From Rhodospirillaceae bacterium (GTDB lineage: Bacteria > Pseudomonadota > Alphaproteobacteria > Rhodospirillales > Magnetospirillaceae): a stretch of 14,104 nt of DNA. The translations under genes were made by a program, and so were the position numbers. This document shows, piece by piece, positions 12,481 through 14,104 of the stretch (its first letter is position 1; the number at the start of each line of letters is the position of its first letter). The stretch lies in assembly GCA_013349735.1 (NCBI GenBank), contig DUZC01000023.1, positions 1 through 14,104 on the forward strand, given 5' to 3'. The notes beneath the pieces were generated by a model. It was not told where the DNA came from. It saw nothing but the letters and a program-made list of their open reading frames with translations, and made no database searches.

Positions 12481-13974
12481 ATGCCAATAAGCTGGCGCGA
12501 CGCAATGGCCATCGGTGATCCGAAGGTCGATGACGATCATAAGAAGCTGGTCAATCTAATCAATGCTGCCGAAACGCTGGCGGCCCAGGCGCAGTTTGCG
12601 GCGATGCCCGCGCTGTTGCAGAAATTGGTCGGCTATTGTCAAGATCATTTCCCCCGCGAGGAAGAAATGATGGCGGGGTTAAACTATCTGGATATCGAGG
12701 CCCATAAGGGGCAGCATGTCCAGTTTTCCCGAAAGCTGCAATTAATTGTCGATAAATATGCAACTCTGAAATCAGAGGGCGAGCAGAAGCAGTGCTGTAC
12801 AATTTTGATCAATTTTATGAATGATCATTTTGTTAATCACATTCTCAAGGAAGATCTGAAACTGAAGCCCTTTGTCCGCAAGCCTGCGGCGGCCTTGGGG
12901 GTCAGCCTGCTTTCGGATGTTGCCAAACAATCAGACGAGGATCTGGCTAAGCGCCGGGCGCAGCGCAATCGTGACGTCGAATATCAATTGCCGCCGTATT
13001 TGTCTCATCTTCTGCAACGCCTTGAATATTTTGTACCGGAACTGCCGCCGCCCAGCTCGGACTATACCAGTTTTGACAAGCTCTGCGAGGCGGCGATCTG
13101 TCGGCGGATCGACAAGGTGCTGGTCTTTTTTCATCGCAGCAATCCCGAAGTGGTTCGTGAACTTCCGATTTTCTTTCTTGGTTCCCCCGAATTTGCCGCC
13201 AAATTTCGCGAGGCAGTCAGCAAATTGGTCTTTCCGGTGATTTGGGAAAGCCGCCAGGTCCGGATGATGTCGACCAGTTTCGACTGGACCGGTGTGGATG
13301 ATGAAAATTTCTGGGATCACCTGAAGCCCATCCTCAAAGAGACTATCCTCAATGCCTGGGCCGAGGGCTGGGACCAGTTGAAGCTGGTGGAAAACCGCAA
13401 GGAAGATGGGACCAAGGTGTTGCAGGTCAAAGAGCAGACCAAGCTCTTGCGTTCGATTTTGCAGCCTTCGGATCCCAGCGTCTATGATCTGCCCAAGATC
13501 GCCAATCGCGAGATTGAAACCTTCAAATCCTTGCTGGATACCGCAACCGATTGGTGGGCCAAGTTGAATTCAGCCTGGCAGATCGTCACCGATATCTATG
13601 AACAGGAAAAAGATCCGCGGGTCTTCCAGCAAAAGGCCCGCGAGGGTGCTTTGCGCGACAATCTTCTGGAAGTGTTCAATCGGTTTCCGGAAATCTGGGG
13701 CGATTTTTTGGTTCTGGCCTGTCACCGCATCTTCCCGCGCATTTCGACGACCTTTCTCGAAAGCTTCACCACCAATTTTGGTCGCAATGAAAAAGAACGG
13801 GAAGCCTATGTTCCCTACACCATGCGCTATCTTGAGCAAGTCCGTGCCCATCCCGAGATCCGGACCCGCGAGCGCAAGGAAGAAGAGCAGTGGCAGGAAC
13901 AGATGAAGCAGCTGCGTAATTATTTGTCGGGACGGACCCCGGCGGATCAGCCGCCCGGGGCCAAGCCGGGTTGA
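12481..13974 (+). CDS. Hemerythrin domain fused to a large uncharacterised C-terminal domain
   Basis: 497-residue soluble protein with no signal peptide or membrane segment. Residues 1-133 form a complete bacteriohemerythrin: ISWRDAMAIGDPKVDDDH begins the fold, and the diiron ligands are His20, His56, Glu60, His75, His79, His120 and Asp125. A charged linker (about 145-165) leads to a region of ~330 residues that I do not recognise. It is helix-rich and Trp/Phe-rich (for example DKVLVFFHRSNPEVVRELP, ENFWDHLKPILKETIL, TATDWWAKLNSAWQIV, NRFPEIWGDFLVLACHRIFP). A charged, probably coiled-coil tail (457-480) and a Pro-rich end follow. Ordinary bacteriohemerythrins have ~130-150 residues. The ATG at 12481 has GGGGAG upstream. 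It lies 33 bp after the response-regulator gene. O2- or NO-dependent regulation of the C-terminal part is a reasonable inference. Confidence 0.93.
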   Translation: MPISWRDAMAIGDPKVDDDHKKLVNLINAAETLAAQAQFAAMPALLQKLVGYCQDHFPREEEMMAGLNYLDIEAHKGQHVQFSRKLQLIVDKYATLKSEGEQKQCCTILINFMNDHFVNHILKEDLKLKPFVRKPAAALGVSLLSDVAKQSDEDLAKRRAQRNRDVEYQLPPYLSHLLQRLEYFVPELPPPSSDYTSFDKLCEAAICRRIDKVLVFFHRSNPEVVRELPIFFLGSPEFAAKFREAVSKLVFPVIWESRQVRMMSTSFDWTGVDDENFWDHLKPILKETILNAWAEGWDQLKLVENRKEDGTKVLQVKEQTKLLRSILQPSDPSVYDLPKIANREIETFKSLLDTATDWWAKLNSAWQIVTDIYEQEKDPRVFQQKAREGALRDNLLEVFNRFPEIWGDFLVLACHRIFPRISTTFLESFTTNFGRNEKEREAYVPYTMRYLEQVRAHPEIRTRERKEEEQWQEQMKQLRNYLSGRTPADQPPGAKPG

Positions 13975-13978
13975 AGCA

Positions 13979-14104
13979 TTAGTGGCGGATGAAGGGCTTC
14001 ATCAGCAAATCTTCATTGATGATATGGTCGATCAACCAGCCTCGCAGGAAAGGGGCGATTTCACCCATCAGGGCCCGATGCTGTTCGCCCGGAGAACTTT
14101 CCCA
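13979..14104 (-). CDS. Bacteriohemerythrin, C-terminal 41 residues (rest beyond right edge)
   Basis: The minus strand is open from the right edge (14104) to a TAA at 13979-13981. It encodes WESSPGEQHRALMGEIAPFL followed by RGWLIDHIINEDLLMKPFIRH. The H-x4-D iron-ligand pair of hemerythrin's last helix (His27 and Asp32 of this fragment) is present. The stretch DHIINEDLLMKPFIRH aligns closely with residues 119-134 of the neighbouring fusion protein (NHILKEDLKLKPFVRK), which points to paralogy. It is convergent with the fusion gene, with only four bases between the two stop codons. The rest of the gene, including the other ligands, is outside the window, so intactness cannot be judged. Confidence 0.85.
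   Translation of the reverse strand, partial: WESSPGEQHRALMGEIAPFLRGWLIDHIINEDLLMKPFIRH

Noticed and set aside
13988..14003. GATGAAG-GG-CTTCATC palindrome as a terminator between convergent genes
   Set aside because: It lies inside the coding end of the partial hemerythrin, has a two-base loop and no T-tract on either strand.
1..14104. CRISPR arrays, insertion sequences or transposase genes
   Set aside because: No regularly spaced repeats, terminal inverted repeats or transposase-like motifs were seen.

Overview
The window reads as chromosomal DNA of a free-living alphaproteobacterium, most likely a Magnetospirillum-like member of the Rhodospirillales. This is inferred from the ribF-ileS pair, the style of the elongator tRNA-Met, the TRAP transporter, the moderately high G+C content and the abundance of bacteriohemerythrins. 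No rRNA or other marker allows a firm species call.

Layout. (1) 1-3250: a housekeeping block on the minus strand, with a MaoC-like hydratase, then ribF, then ileS. The ileS gene begins with GTG and is cut by the left edge. A strong hairpin lies between the hydratase gene and ribF. (2) 3276-3454: a tRNA-Met(CAU) gene with its own promoter and terminator. (3) 3489-5927: two divergent type II toxin-antitoxin modules, higBA (minus) and hipBA (plus). They share a 190-bp control region holding two promoters with identical -35 and -10 hexamers, each carrying a palindrome. Their position just downstream of a tRNA gene fits acquired cargo. (4) 5928-6185: no recognisable gene. (5) 6186-8425: a tight plus-strand operon of a transglutaminase-like protein, an alpha/beta hydrolase, an MTH1187/DUF77 thiamine-binding-type protein and the CrcB fluoride channel. 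(6) 8412-8843: a small, strikingly AT-rich bacteriohemerythrin on the minus strand, overlapping the 3' end of crcB tail to tail. (7) 8922-11760: a complete DctP-DctQ-DctM TRAP transporter operon on the minus strand. (8) 11956-13974: a CheY-like single-domain response regulator followed by a 497-residue protein whose N-terminus is a complete hemerythrin domain and whose C-terminal ~360 residues I do not recognise. (9) 13979-14104: the C-terminal end of a third hemerythrin on the minus strand, cut by the right edge.

The most interesting part is the hemerythrin cluster. Three hemerythrin-type proteins lie within 6 kb. One is fused to an unknown domain and sits in an apparent operon with a phospho-receiver protein, and another has foreign base composition. 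A plausible reading is an oxygen- or redox-responsive signalling unit in which the diiron domain senses O2 (or NO) and the unknown domain or the receiver passes the signal on. The neighbouring TRAP transporter is divergent from this unit and shares its intergenic region. The sequence supports the gene content and the metal ligands; the signalling role is inference.
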